A stretch of 64,000 nucleotides of DNA from Maribacter aquivivus (GTDB taxonomy: Bacteria > Bacteroidota > Bacteroidia > Flavobacteriales > Flavobacteriaceae), in contig NZ_FQZX01000002.1 of assembly GCF_900142175.1 (NCBI RefSeq), positions 1-64,000 of the forward strand, given 5' to 3'. The position numbers were made by a program, and so were the translations under genes. The notes beneath the pieces were generated by a model. That model saw only the letters and a list, made by a program, of their open reading frames with translations. It made no database searches and was not told the DNA's origin. Shown here in pieces: positions 1-10,211 of the stretch. Within the stretch, counting starts at the first letter, position 1. Every line of letters begins with the position of its first letter.

Positions 1-3000
1 ATACTCAATCTGGAGTGTCTTATCAATTATATAAGAACAATGCTGTAAGCGGAGCTTCTAAATCTGGTACAGGGAATGGTATTTCATGGTCAGGAATAAC
101 TTCAGGCACATATAAAATTGTTGCTTCGAATGGGCTTTGTGCTGGTGTAGATATGTCTAATGAGGTTACCATTGGTACTTCTTTGGCTGAATCAGTTGAG
201 ATAAATATTGGTGTTTCAGACGATTCAATAATTTGTGCTAATCAACAGATTCCATTATCGGTACCTTCTACATTGGATATTATTTCTTGGGAGAATGTAG
301 ATGGTTTTATAACTGGTGATAATCCTGCCTATGTAAATCTTTCAGAGGGTTCATCAAGAACTGTTTCTGTTAATTTTAATAATGCGTGTGGTGATTTTGA
401 AACTGTTTCTGTCGTATTAAGAACAAGTGAACCTGTTGGTAACGTAACTATTGATTCTCCTATTTATAGTAGATGTGCAGGAGCAGGTTCTAACACTTTT
501 ACCGCAAATGCAGTTAACGCGGCAAGTTATAGTTGGTCTTTAACTAATGGTGCAGGTACTATTAGCAATAACGGTATTGTAGAATGGGAGCCAAGCTTTT
601 ATGGAGAGGCTTATGTGACTGTAATAGCAAATAATGGGTGTAACAATACCTCAACTACTAGAGTGAGAATAAATAATATTGAGGAAAAGTCATATTTCTT
701 AGATTTTGATAAAGATGGTTTTTCTACAGGAGATGCTATTCTTGCTTGCTCAAACCCAGACCCCAATCTTTATAGAAGCGAAGAGTTTATAATTGGTTCA
801 GGTGATTGTGATGATGAAGATGAATATGTTAACCCCAATACGGTTTGGTTCTTAGATGAAGATGGCGATGGGCATGCCTTGGCCGAGAGTAGTTTTATTG
901 GGTGTATTCCACCTGTACTAAATTCATATACTTATGAATCTATTTCTGAAGATGATTGTAATGATAAAAACAATTTAGTTCTAGGAACATTTACGTGGTT
1001 TCTAGATGCAGACAACGATAATGCCCCGGCAAACAATGAGAGATTGGTGCAATGTGAAAGCCCTGGTATTGGTTATAGAAACACACCAATTTCTTTGAAT
1101 GCTCCAATTGATTGTAATGATAATGATCAAACAATTGTAGCAGGACTTTGGTACCAAGATGTTGATCAAGACGGATTGGGTGACCCTGATGGTAGAGTTA
1201 TAGAACAATGTAGCCAGCCAAATGTTAGTGGTGGACCATGGGTCAGCAATAAATCAGATTTTTGTCCAGATGTGCAAGATGACACCAATTTATGTGGCGC
1301 AAATCTAACTCCCAATGCAGGTATAAATTACGTATATACTAGAAACTATCAGTTACTTCGTAAAATAAATACGGACTTTTTTACTGAGGATGATGGACTA
1401 GTACAAAGTATTACTTATTTTGATGGCATAGGTAGAGCTGTGCAGCAAGTAGGTATAGACCAGTCCCTGGTAAATTCGGGTGTAAAGAATGATGTTGTCA
1501 CCTATATGAAATACGACGATTTTGGTAGAATGCAGAAAGAGTGGTTGCCTTACGTTACAGATCAAGGTGCAATTGGCAGCCTTCGTAGCAATAATGAAAC
1601 GGCAATACTAGATTTTTATAATACAGAAAAATATGAGTTTACAGCTAATCCGTATTCAGAAAAGTTATTTGATAACACACCATTCAATAGAATAGAAAAG
1701 CAAGGGGCACCGGGTAATGATTGGCAAGTTCAAGAATTTGGTGACGATCATAGTATTGAGTTCGATTATTTGAGTAATGCTTCAAATGAGGTTAGAAAAT
1801 TTGAAATTTTGTTATCACCAACACCTAGTTTAACTCTAGCAGAAGGTGCTGAAAATGAATTTTATACTGTAGATGAGTTAGTAAAAAATATTATCTATGA
1901 TGAAAATCATATAGCGGGAAAGAATAACTCAACTGTTGAGTTTAAAGATAGATCTGGTAGGGTTCTGTTGAAAAGAACGTATGCAGATATACCCGCATTA
2001 GATTTAAATAATGACGGTGATATGTTAGATTTGGGTGAGCAAGCACAAAATGAAGCGCCTCATGACACCTATTATGTTTATGATGATTTTAGTAATTTAA
2101 CTTATGTACTTCCTCCTAAAATGGAGGCTGGTGTAGCCAGTTTAAATCAAATAGTAAGCAACTTAAATGATCTTGGGTATCAATATATTTACGATAATCG
2201 AAATCGTTTAATTGAAAAGAAAATACCGGGTAAAGGTTGGGAATATATTATTTATAATAAGCTTGACCAGCCTATTATGACGCAAGATGCCAATCAAAAA
2301 ATTAAAGGAGAATGGTTGTTTACTAAGTACGATGCTTTTGGCAGAATAGCATATTCTGGTAAAGCCGTTGATTCTAGGGAGCGAGGCGTTATACAAAACG
2401 AAGTCAATTCACTAACTACCAACCTTTGGGTAGAAAAAAGTACAATACAAAATTTTGGAGGTTCTGCACTAAACTATAATAACGGCGCCTACCCAATAGG
2501 TACACTTACCGAAGTGCTTATTGTTAACTATTATGATGATTATGATTTCGACAATGGTGTACCAGGTCTTACAGCAAATTCGTTTGGGGTTACGTCTACA
2601 ACAAGAACGCAAGGTTTATCTACTGGTAGTAAAATAAAAGTATTAGATACCGATGATTGGATAACAAACCTTACCTACTATAATGAAAAAGGACAACCTA
2701 TTTACAGTTATTCTAAAAATGACTTTTTAGAAACAACCGATTTTGTGACAACGTTATTGGATTTTACAGGTAAACCTTTAAAAGTAAGAAGTGTACATAT
2801 ACGTAATGGTGCCACTATAGTGACCTTAGATAATTTCACGTATGATGCTTTAGGTCGTTTGTTGAGCCAGACCCAATGTATTGGTGATCAAAATTTAGGT
2901 AATACTTGCCCAACAAGTACTAATGGTACTATATTGGTTGATGCTATTTTAGATACACCAACGGTAACAGAAGATGTAGTAGCTAGTAATAGCATTACGG

Positions 3001-5129
3001 TAGTACCCGGTACTAACGGCAGCACCACTATTTCTGGTAATGTAAGACTTTATATAGACCCAAATGCAAACGGTTCTGGTAGTGATGTGGAACTTATTGT
3101 TTACAATTCATATGATGAACTTGGTAAGTTACAAGCTAAAAAAGTGGGTGGTATTCTTGGTTCAGATTATAATACTACCCCTGGTTTGCAAACTATTGAT
3201 TATACATATAACATTAGAAATTGGTTAAAAACGATAAATGATGATAGTTATGATGATAATGATTTGTTTAACTTTAGTCTCAAGTATAATGATCCAACTA
3301 ATGCTACAGCTTTGTTTAATGGTAATATTAGCCAAACAAATTGGAATACTTTAAATGATGATACTAGCCTTAAGACATATTCTTACAGTTATGATGCCCT
3401 TAACCGTATTACTTTTGCGGTAAGTGATACGAATGATAGGTATGGTTTGGGGCAGGTAGAGTATGACAAGAATGGCAATATTTTTAATTTGCAACGCCAA
3501 GGTCATATTGTCTCTATGCCAAATGGCAATAACCCTGCAGATTTTGATACTATGGACGCTCTTAGTTATACCTATGATCAAGGCAATAAATTAATGGCAG
3601 TAACTGATGGTGTAACTATTGGCGAGGGTGGTGAATTCGGCTTTAGGGATAACAATAAAATTGGTGATGATTTCACCTATGATGCTAATGGTAATTTGAT
3701 ATCTGATGCCAACAAAAATATTACTGAGATAAGCTATAATCACTTAAATCTGCCTAAAAGTCTTACCGTAAATGGCTCTAATAATGGAAACGACGGCACA
3801 GTCTCTTACATTTATGATGCTACTGGTGTAAAACTAAGTAAGATTGCTACTGGTGGTAGTTCTACTAGTACAGAATATGCAGGTAATTATATTTATGAAG
3901 GTGCTATTGATAACACTAAACTACAGTTCTTTAGTACTACAGATGGCTATATAGAGCCAAAAAACCTTGATGATTTAAGTCTAGGGTACGATTATATTTA
4001 CCAGTATAAAGACCACTTAGGGAATATAAGGTTATCTTATAAAAATGTTGGGAATACATCAAACTTTAATATAGAAATACAAGAGGAAAATAACTATTAC
4101 CCTTTTGGTCTTAAGCATAAAGGATATAATGGTATGCAAAGTGCCACTAGAAACCATAAATATGGTTTTGGTGGCAAAGAAGAACAGAATGATCTTAGCT
4201 TAAGTTGGTTAGATTTTGGAGCTAGAAATTATGATGCAAGTCTAGGGAGATGGATGAATGTTGATCCTTTATCAGAAAGATATTCAAATATCACTCCGTA
4301 CTCTTATGTAGCAAGTACTCCTATAATTGCTATAGACCCAGATGGTAAGGCAATTATATTTATTGGAGGACTTAGAGTTAAACAGGGTGCTACAGATCAA
4401 CAATTAGGTAGAGCTACCCATGACCTTTTAGGTAATAAAGGAGGGATTTATAGAGAGGATGTTTTTGATTATTGGTCAACAAAAAGTAATTCTTTTGGTA
4501 ATGAGGTATCTACGGATGAAATTTTTAAAAGAACCTTTGCAAATGATAAAAATTATTTTTACACGAGTGGTTCCTCCTCGTATACAAGTAGTGCTAAAAG
4601 AAGAGAGAGTGAAGGAGCGAAAAGAGCGGATTATTTTCATAAGTACATGGGCTATGGAGGGGGATTTAATAAACTTGCAAAAGGAGAGTTAATTCGTGTT
4701 GTTTCACATAGTCAGGGAGGTGCACATGCTGCTGGATTTGTGAGTCAATTATTAACATATAAAGATGAAACGGGTGGCAATCTTTATAATGTTGAATTGA
4801 TTGTATATTTAAATCCACATCAATCAGGGGATATACATCATCCAGATGGAATTCAAGGAATAGCTTATAGTGTCAAAACTGATCAAATAGCGGGAGATGG
4901 TTTAATGTCATTTCTTGGTCTAAATGGAGGGTCTTCAGTAGAACCTGTCGAAGGGGCTGACAATTATCATTCAAATGGTATTTTTACAGACGGAAACGGA
5001 ACATGGTTAGACAAGAGAGGTGGGCATAATGTAAACGACAATGTAAAAAATATTGCAAAAGTTGTAAATGATTTTTGTAGAAAAAACCCGTCAAAGTGTT
5101 CAGAAACAAAACTTATTAAAAAGGATTAA
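1..5129 (+). CDS. Giant RHS/YD-repeat protein with lipase-like C-terminal tip (5' partial)
   Basis: The frame is open from the first bases of the window, so the true start lies upstream; the GTG at 15 is only the first possible start codon. Visible order: Ig/PKD-like beta-sandwich segments (residues about 1-220, counted from 15), four Asp-rich calcium-binding-type repeats (about 225-425), a Bacteroidetes RHS entry domain resembling DUF6443 (YTRNYQLLRKINTDF, about 440-700), many YD repeats, the RHS core (FGGKEEQN ... LGRWMNVDP) ending in DPDG at 1441-1444, then a variable tip of about 260 residues. The tip holds VSHSQGG (Ser1566), a serine-hydrolase nucleophile elbow, with several later Asp and His candidates. 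Family knowledge: RHS shells enclose a toxin tip. Lipase activity is inferred from the motif alone. A lipoprotein gene follows after one base. Confidence 0.88.
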   Translation, partial: TQSGVSYQLYKNNAVSGASKSGTGNGISWSGITSGTYKIVASNGLCAGVDMSNEVTIGTSLAESVEINIGVSDDSIICANQQIPLSVPSTLDIISWENVDGFITGDNPAYVNLSEGSSRTVSVNFNNACGDFETVSVVLRTSEPVGNVTIDSPIYSRCAGAGSNTFTANAVNAASYSWSLTNGAGTISNNGIVEWEPSFYGEAYVTVIANNGCNNTSTTRVRINNIEEKSYFLDFDKDGFSTGDAILACSNPDPNLYRSEEFIIGSGDCDDEDEYVNPNTVWFLDEDGDGHALAESSFIGCIPPVLNSYTYESISEDDCNDKNNLVLGTFTWFLDADNDNAPANNERLVQCESPGIGYRNTPISLNAPIDCNDNDQTIVAGLWYQDVDQDGLGDPDGRVIEQCSQPNVSGGPWVSNKSDFCPDVQDDTNLCGANLTPNAGINYVYTRNYQLLRKINTDFFTEDDGLVQSITYFDGIGRAVQQVGIDQSLVNSGVKNDVVTYMKYDDFGRMQKEWLPYVTDQGAIGSLRSNNETAILDFYNTEKYEFTANPYSEKLFDNTPFNRIEKQGAPGNDWQVQEFGDDHSIEFDYLSNASNEVRKFEILLSPTPSLTLAEGAENEFYTVDELVKNIIYDENHIAGKNNSTVEFKDRSGRVLLKRTYADIPALDLNNDGDMLDLGEQAQNEAPHDTYYVYDDFSNLTYVLPPKMEAGVASLNQIVSNLNDLGYQYIYDNRNRLIEKKIPGKGWEYIIYNKLDQPIMTQDANQKIKGEWLFTKYDAFGRIAYSGKAVDSRERGVIQNEVNSLTTNLWVEKSTIQNFGGSALNYNNGAYPIGTLTEVLIVNYYDDYDFDNGVPGLTANSFGVTSTTRTQGLSTGSKIKVLDTDDWITNLTYYNEKGQPIYSYSKNDFLETTDFVTTLLDFTGKPLKVRSVHIRNGATIVTLDNFTYDALGRLLSQTQCIGDQNLGNTCPTSTNGTILVDAILDTPTVTEDVVASNSITVVPGTNGSTTISGNVRLYIDPNANGSGSDVELIVYNSYDELGKLQAKKVGGILGSDYNTTPGLQTIDYTYNIRNWLKTINDDSYDDNDLFNFSLKYNDPTNATALFNGNISQTNWNTLNDDTSLKTYSYSYDALNRITFAVSDTNDRYGLGQVEYDKNGNIFNLQRQGHIVSMPNGNNPADFDTMDALSYTYDQGNKLMAVTDGVTIGEGGEFGFRDNNKIGDDFTYDANGNLISDANKNITEISYNHLNLPKSLTVNGSNNGNDGTVSYIYDATGVKLSKIATGGSSTSTEYAGNYIYEGAIDNTKLQFFSTTDGYIEPKNLDDLSLGYDYIYQYKDHLGNIRLSYKNVGNTSNFNIEIQEENNYYPFGLKHKGYNGMQSATRNHKYGFGGKEEQNDLSLSWLDFGARNYDASLGRWMNVDPLSERYSNITPYSYVASTPIIAIDPDGKAIIFIGGLRVKQGATDQQLGRATHDLLGNKGGIYREDVFDYWSTKSNSFGNEVSTDEIFKRTFANDKNYFYTSGSSSYTSSAKRRESEGAKRADYFHKYMGYGGGFNKLAKGELIRVVSHSQGGAHAAGFVSQLLTYKDETGGNLYNVELIVYLNPHQSGDIHHPDGIQGIAYSVKTDQIAGDGLMSFLGLNGGSSVEPVEGADNYHSNGIFTDGNGTWLDKRGGHNVNDNVKNIAKVVNDFCRKNPSKCSETKLIKKD
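693..1290 (+). repeat. Four Asp-rich DxDxDG repeats inside the RHS protein
   Basis: Four degenerate units share the pattern (Y/F/W)(F/Y)xDxDxDG ... C ... DCDD or DCND: DFDKDGF, DEDGDGH, DADNDN and DVDQDGL, each followed by a Cys and, in the first three, an acidic DC[DN]D box. They resemble the MopE-type metal-binding or thrombospondin type-3 repeats found in secreted Bacteroidetes proteins. Calcium binding is inferred from the Asp spacing. Confidence 0.6.
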
Positions 5130-5130
5130 A

Positions 5131-5757
5131 ATGAAGGATATTAAAATTATAGGAGTGTTAGTTCTTACTTTGATAACAAGTTGTACAAATTATAATCTTA
5201 ATAATGATGATTTAAAATGGCAACCATATCTTATTAATGATATTTTGGTATTTAAATCAAATAATAATTCAATTGATTCAATTAGAGTCAATTTGATACA
5301 ATTTCATATGAATCCAGAGGATCAATTGTCTTTTTTATCTCCAATTCATGAATCGATTTTTGTAAGTGGAGAGTTATTAAACCCTCCAATTGAAATGAGA
5401 CATTTAAGACATGTTTCTTTACTTAAAATTTATGCAGATAAAGGTGATACCCAGATTAATTTTGAGCTAGAAAAATCATCTGATACTTTGATTTATGCTT
5501 CGGGGCATTATTTGAAGAACCAATTAAATAAATTTAATGTTAGGGATAAAATAATAAATAATAATTGCTTTGAAGATATATTGCAATTATATCCGAATTA
5601 TACAGGAGGTTTAAATTACGAATTTGATCTTGATTCTTATTTATGGAGTAAAAAGTATGGTTATATCAAATATACTTTCAAAAATAATAAATCTTATGAA
5701 TTGACAAAACTCATTAGAAAGGGTGTAAATATACTTCCAAAATGTGAATCGAAATAA
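5131..5757 (+). CDS. Lipoprotein, candidate immunity protein of the RHS toxin
   Basis: A frame open further upstream would overlap the toxin gene; the ATG at 5131 is preferred because it directly starts a lipoprotein signal peptide (MKDIKIIGVLVLTLITSC, Cys18 as lipidated residue) and lies one base after the toxin stop. The mature part (about 190 residues) is beta-rich and Asn/Lys/Ile-rich, and I recognise no family. Position right behind a polymorphic toxin tip, small size and membrane anchoring fit an immunity protein acting in the periplasm, where a lipase effector would attack. This role is inference from context. Nothing else in the sequence suggests another function. Confidence 0.7.
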   Translation: MKDIKIIGVLVLTLITSCTNYNLNNDDLKWQPYLINDILVFKSNNNSIDSIRVNLIQFHMNPEDQLSFLSPIHESIFVSGELLNPPIEMRHLRHVSLLKIYADKGDTQINFELEKSSDTLIYASGHYLKNQLNKFNVRDKIINNNCFEDILQLYPNYTGGLNYEFDLDSYLWSKKYGYIKYTFKNNKSYELTKLIRKGVNILPKCESK

Positions 5758-5917
5758 ATTTTCCCTACAAGTGCCAGTTTGTAATCTTACCATAGCCTAT
5801 TGTGTGAAGAATGCAATTAGTGGTGTAGCGATTATGGAGTAAAAATGAAATTCAGAATTACCTAAGGATTTTATAATATTCTGATACACATCAAAGTAAT
5901 TATATAAAAAAAAAGTA

Positions 5918-8900
5918 ATGAAAAATAATCAACTAATAAGGTTTGTGAAGATTTGTGTACTATTGTTATCAATTAATAGTATAGCACAAGACAATAGCCA
6001 AATTACATACCCAACAGAGGATCCTTTCCAAGTATTTGAGAATACACCTAAAAGCCCAGAGGTGGGCTCATTAGGTAATTATGGTAATGCTAGTGCATCG
6101 CCTTATAATGGTAAAGGTAATGTTAGTGTACCCCTATATTCGGTCAATTTTGAAGGCATGTCTATTCCTCTTGCTTTAGACTACAATACTGCTGGCGTAC
6201 AGGTAATGCAAGATGCCAGTTGGGTGGGTTTAAACTGGTCTTTGTCTACAACCCATGGTATTTCTAGACAAGTTTATGGTATAGATGATTTAAGTAACAG
6301 GGTTGGTGGAGATTATGATTTAGCAACTACAAATGGTTATATTTTTAATAATTTAAACTTATATCTAAACGAAGGTGCCGGTAGACCGTACCATACCTTA
6401 GATGATATTTTTAATGTTCATCATAGTTTTGCCTTGGGTGTTCCAGAAGGTAGAGGTTCTAGAGCTATAGATACCCAACCAGATGTTTTCACCTTAAATG
6501 CTTTAGGTCAAAATTATAAGTTTATTCTTAAAAAGAAAGGGGCATCGAATATCGTTGACAGCTATGTTTTTAATAATAATAATGTGATTATTACTTTAGA
6601 TTTGAGCACTTTGGAGTTCACTTTAATAGACGAGGCTGGGTTTACCTTTACTTTTGCTTCAAAAGAGATTAATACAACGTTCAATACAATACAAGGTGAT
6701 AGTGGACCTCAATCTAGTTATGAAGGTGCTTTTGATTTAATTTTTGCATCAACCAATAGAAGAGATTCAGGGGTAATAATGAACTGGTATTTAGATAAAG
6801 TTATCTCACCAGATGATAAGGAGTTAAATTTTGTTTACGATAGAGGCTTGCATTTTACTTTTCCCCAATATAGTTTTTCCTATAACGGTGGAGACTCAAA
6901 GGGTTGGGGAAACTGGGCAAGTGGTCAAAGAATAGCAGGTGGAGCAACAAGTCCGCATACGGTTTCCACAACAGTAATTGAAAATGCTTACCTAACTGAA
7001 ATTAATGGTGATTTTGGTAAAATAATTTTTAATTTAGGCGATCGTTTAGATTTGTCTACGGGTAATACAATAAATATTTTATCAGATAACGGTTTTAATA
7101 GTTATGTTCTTAACACTGCAAATAGTACTATACGTTCTTGTCATGGTACAAATCAAAATTGTGGAGATTCAACCCCATTGCTACCTAAAAAATTAAACGG
7201 TATTACGGTTGAAAATATGCTTGGCACAACAGTTGCAGATATAACATTTAATCAGTCTTATTTTAATGCACCACAGACTTCAGCAACTGATCGAGAAAGA
7301 TATTTACGATTGAAATTAGATGGGGTCACTATTAATGATAAAAATTATAGTTTTGGCTATATTAATCCAAATAATCTATCTGCTAAAGATACCTACGGAG
7401 TAGATTTTTGGGGCTTTGCAAATGGTAAAGAAAATACGAATACCTCTAAGGTACCTAGAATAGGTAGATTCTTAACGCAAAGGATGATATTACCTAATAA
7501 TTTAACTGCAATAGGCAATGATTTTGTTTATGTCAATGGTGCTGATAGAGGAGCAGATTTTCGTATTGGTCAAACTGGTCTTTTAAATGTAGTGGAATAC
7601 CCTACAGGCGGTAGTACAACCATTCAATATGAAGGTCATGAAGCTGTATTAGTACCAACGCCGCAATATGAGGTAACTGAGTATTTTCCAAATAACGAAA
7701 GATACCGTTGGACAAATATGGTAGATGAGTCTCAGTTTAATTTAACCTATGAGTATTTAAAATGTTCAAAAGATGCGGATTATAATTATTTTGAGAAGGA
7801 ATATCCTGTAATTCAAGGAAACGCTTCTCAAAGTACCTATAGTTTAAATGGAGTTTTTGAAGTCTTGTTTCCTGCAGTTATTGAAGTAAATACAACGGTT
7901 AAAACTCAAACCGGTTGGAGTGGCATGAGTTATTGGGGTTCATATGATTTAATTGTTGTTGAAAATGTAGAGTCAGGTCAAGAATATTCGTTATTAAAGT
8001 ACAGTGCTTCTACTTCCACACCAGATGAGGCTGAAAAGCAAGTAATTAAAAGCGTAAGTGTACCACCAGGAACGTACAAAGTAGTTAGAAAGTCATTACC
8101 TTATTTGGGTACAGATAAGCCAGCTTGGCCCGGGGTAAGCACTACACAAAGTGTGGTTACCGTAAATAGTTTTGATCAAGCTGAGCCAGATTTAAGTCAG
8201 TTTTTAGAAAGTTTTAAAATTGGAGGCGCGAGGGTTCGAAGAATAGTAAATAGAAATGGAGATGGTTCTTTTATAAGCGGAAAATCGTATTCATACGAGA
8301 AGCCAAATGGCTTTGAAGGTTTATCTTCATCTGGTATTTTAATGGATGATTTAATCTTTCATAGCAAAACATCTGGATTTTATTCTTATGATCCTACTTA
8401 TGGCGATGTAATGTTCAATCCTTATAATAGCGTTGGTGGAAATAATAGCGCACAAGGTAGTCATATTGGTTATTCTTATGTACGTGAATCACAAATTGAT
8501 CAATTTAATAATGAGCTAGGTTATATAGAACGAACTTTTCAAAATCAAAAAAATGAATATTTCACCAATTCTTTTGATTTACCTTATGTTTATGATGTTT
8601 ACTCTGGTAATGGTGATAACTTCATAACATTTTTGGGCATAAAGGCTGAATGGTTTTGTTCTGGTTTAACGCTAGGTAATGATTGTGGTGGAAACGTTAA
8701 AACTTATTCTAGTTCTTATGGTAAGGCACAAATTCAAAATACAATAACTCTAGGTCTTCCTCTAAAAAATGGTTATGGATACTTAAATGGAAGTGTATTG
8801 AATGAAAAAGTTTATGACAATTTTGGAAACTTAATGCAAAGTCAAAGTAATGAATATATTACTATGAACGGAAATATTCCTCCGCTATACTTTTCAAGTT

Positions 8901-9823
8901 TCATACCTTATCCATTAATTTATTCAACTAACAATACGGGTTCTACGTTAGAGGTTGTTTCTCAAGTTTTAATGACTTCAGAAGGTCCATGGGGTACAAC
9001 TCATAGTACTTATGTGCCTTATGAGTTTCCATTACATCATGGTTTAATATCAAAAATTGCAAGTTCAGAAAGCTGGACAAGATATGATAACAGTAATATG
9101 TTTTCAAAATCTTCATCTACTTATAATCTTGATACTCATTTTTTGATGTCACAAACACAAACTGATAGCAAGGGTAATGAGAATAAAATGGAATACTTTT
9201 ATCCATACGATCAAGAGGTTTCTTCTAATTATGGAATGACTGACTTAATAGCGGAAAATAGATTTTCAAGTCCTGTGAAGACAAATTCATATTTAGACGA
9301 GCAACTGCTTTATTCTAGTCTTATTAATTACAATAATAGTGCTGAAACTGCAAATAAAACTAGACCTTGGTCTGTAGAAACAGTAAAGGGTATTGAAAAT
9401 TCAACTAACCCTGTACGAGAAGAATATATTTATGAAAAATATAACGCTTCGGGAAGGGTTTTACAGATAAGAAAAATAGATGGTACTTCTACAGCATTTA
9501 TTTGGGGTTATAATGATCAACATATGGTTGCTAAAATTGAAAATGCAACATATGATATGATAGAAAATTTAAGTCTTTTTGGTTCTGACTTCAATTTAGG
9601 TGCCAATGGTTTGTCTGAAAGCCAAATCGAAAGTTTGCGTAGCGGACTACCTAATTCTATGGTTAGCACATATAATTTTAAGCCCTTGGTAGGTGTACAA
9701 AATATTACTGATCCTAGAGGGTATAAGATTAATTATGAATATGACATAAACAATAGGCTAAAGTCTGTTAAAGATGAGGAAGGCAATATTGTTACTGATT
9801 ATGAATATAAGTTTCAAAATTAG
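5918..9823 (+). CDS. Secreted YD-repeat protein without RHS core or toxin tip
   Basis: 1301 residues. An N-terminal signal peptide (hydrophobic CVLLLSINSIAQ, cleavage near residue 24) is followed by a segment typical of the N-terminal part of large Bacteroidetes YD/RHS proteins (KSPEVGSLGNYG, then YNGKGNVSVPLYSVNFEGM, about residues 45-80), a long beta-rich body, and weak YD repeats near the C-terminus (DPRGYKINYEYDINNRLKSV). It stops right after the last YD unit: no LGRWxxxDP core and no variable tip. Such proteins are usually paired with a core-containing RHS partner; here the partner-like gene lies upstream instead of downstream. It may form part of the shell, an adhesin, or be a product that lost its end. 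Start ATG at 5918. Confidence 0.8.
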   Translation: MKNNQLIRFVKICVLLLSINSIAQDNSQITYPTEDPFQVFENTPKSPEVGSLGNYGNASASPYNGKGNVSVPLYSVNFEGMSIPLALDYNTAGVQVMQDASWVGLNWSLSTTHGISRQVYGIDDLSNRVGGDYDLATTNGYIFNNLNLYLNEGAGRPYHTLDDIFNVHHSFALGVPEGRGSRAIDTQPDVFTLNALGQNYKFILKKKGASNIVDSYVFNNNNVIITLDLSTLEFTLIDEAGFTFTFASKEINTTFNTIQGDSGPQSSYEGAFDLIFASTNRRDSGVIMNWYLDKVISPDDKELNFVYDRGLHFTFPQYSFSYNGGDSKGWGNWASGQRIAGGATSPHTVSTTVIENAYLTEINGDFGKIIFNLGDRLDLSTGNTINILSDNGFNSYVLNTANSTIRSCHGTNQNCGDSTPLLPKKLNGITVENMLGTTVADITFNQSYFNAPQTSATDRERYLRLKLDGVTINDKNYSFGYINPNNLSAKDTYGVDFWGFANGKENTNTSKVPRIGRFLTQRMILPNNLTAIGNDFVYVNGADRGADFRIGQTGLLNVVEYPTGGSTTIQYEGHEAVLVPTPQYEVTEYFPNNERYRWTNMVDESQFNLTYEYLKCSKDADYNYFEKEYPVIQGNASQSTYSLNGVFEVLFPAVIEVNTTVKTQTGWSGMSYWGSYDLIVVENVESGQEYSLLKYSASTSTPDEAEKQVIKSVSVPPGTYKVVRKSLPYLGTDKPAWPGVSTTQSVVTVNSFDQAEPDLSQFLESFKIGGARVRRIVNRNGDGSFISGKSYSYEKPNGFEGLSSSGILMDDLIFHSKTSGFYSYDPTYGDVMFNPYNSVGGNNSAQGSHIGYSYVRESQIDQFNNELGYIERTFQNQKNEYFTNSFDLPYVYDVYSGNGDNFITFLGIKAEWFCSGLTLGNDCGGNVKTYSSSYGKAQIQNTITLGLPLKNGYGYLNGSVLNEKVYDNFGNLMQSQSNEYITMNGNIPPLYFSSFIPYPLIYSTNNTGSTLEVVSQVLMTSEGPWGTTHSTYVPYEFPLHHGLISKIASSESWTRYDNSNMFSKSSSTYNLDTHFLMSQTQTDSKGNENKMEYFYPYDQEVSSNYGMTDLIAENRFSSPVKTNSYLDEQLLYSSLINYNNSAETANKTRPWSVETVKGIENSTNPVREEYIYEKYNASGRVLQIRKIDGTSTAFIWGYNDQHMVAKIENATYDMIENLSLFGSDFNLGANGLSESQIESLRSGLPNSMVSTYNFKPLVGVQNITDPRGYKINYEYDINNRLKSVKDEEGNIVTDYEYKFQN

Positions 9824-10211
9824 AATATGTAACATATAAACTTTGCATTATACTAAAAAGTAATGTTGAAGTTGACTAGTTTTCAGTTTTAGTTGGTATT
9901 GAAATTAAACCATGTTTGTCCTTTTTGTCTAGATTATAAAAAGGGCAAATATGATTTGATAAACATTATGACTTTATGATTTTAGGTTTTCTATTTAGTC
10001 AAAATCAATATATTTCTAAAAAAATATTGATTTAATATTTGATTGTTTCATGTTATTAAACTACTATGTATAACGTATATTTTTCAATAACACATACAAC
10101 ACTTCTAGTATAATTTCGTTCTAATAGGAAGCTAAATCAATCACCAAAAAACCTAAAGCATTTTATAATTTTCTACAGCAGAAAATTGAAGTGTTCATAA
10201 AACTAAATCTA
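9824..10211 (+). other. Intergenic region before the pseudopilin operon
   Basis: No gene seen. It holds two AT-rich inverted repeats: 9915-9926 with 9938-9949 (12 bp with one G-T pair) and 10002-10011 with 10024-10033 (10 bp). Neither is followed by a good U-tract, so they are weak terminators at best. The promoter of the downstream operon should lie in the right half, but I see no clear TTG/TANNTTTG pair. Confidence 0.4.

Noticed and set aside
693..1290. Repeats in the RHS gene as a CRISPR-like array
   Set aside because: The repeats are protein-level, degenerate in DNA and of irregular spacing; no CRISPR array is present in the window.
5761..5840. Possible gene remnant between the immunity candidate and the next YD protein
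   Set aside because: A short open stretch is readable, but no known family or start; too little to call.
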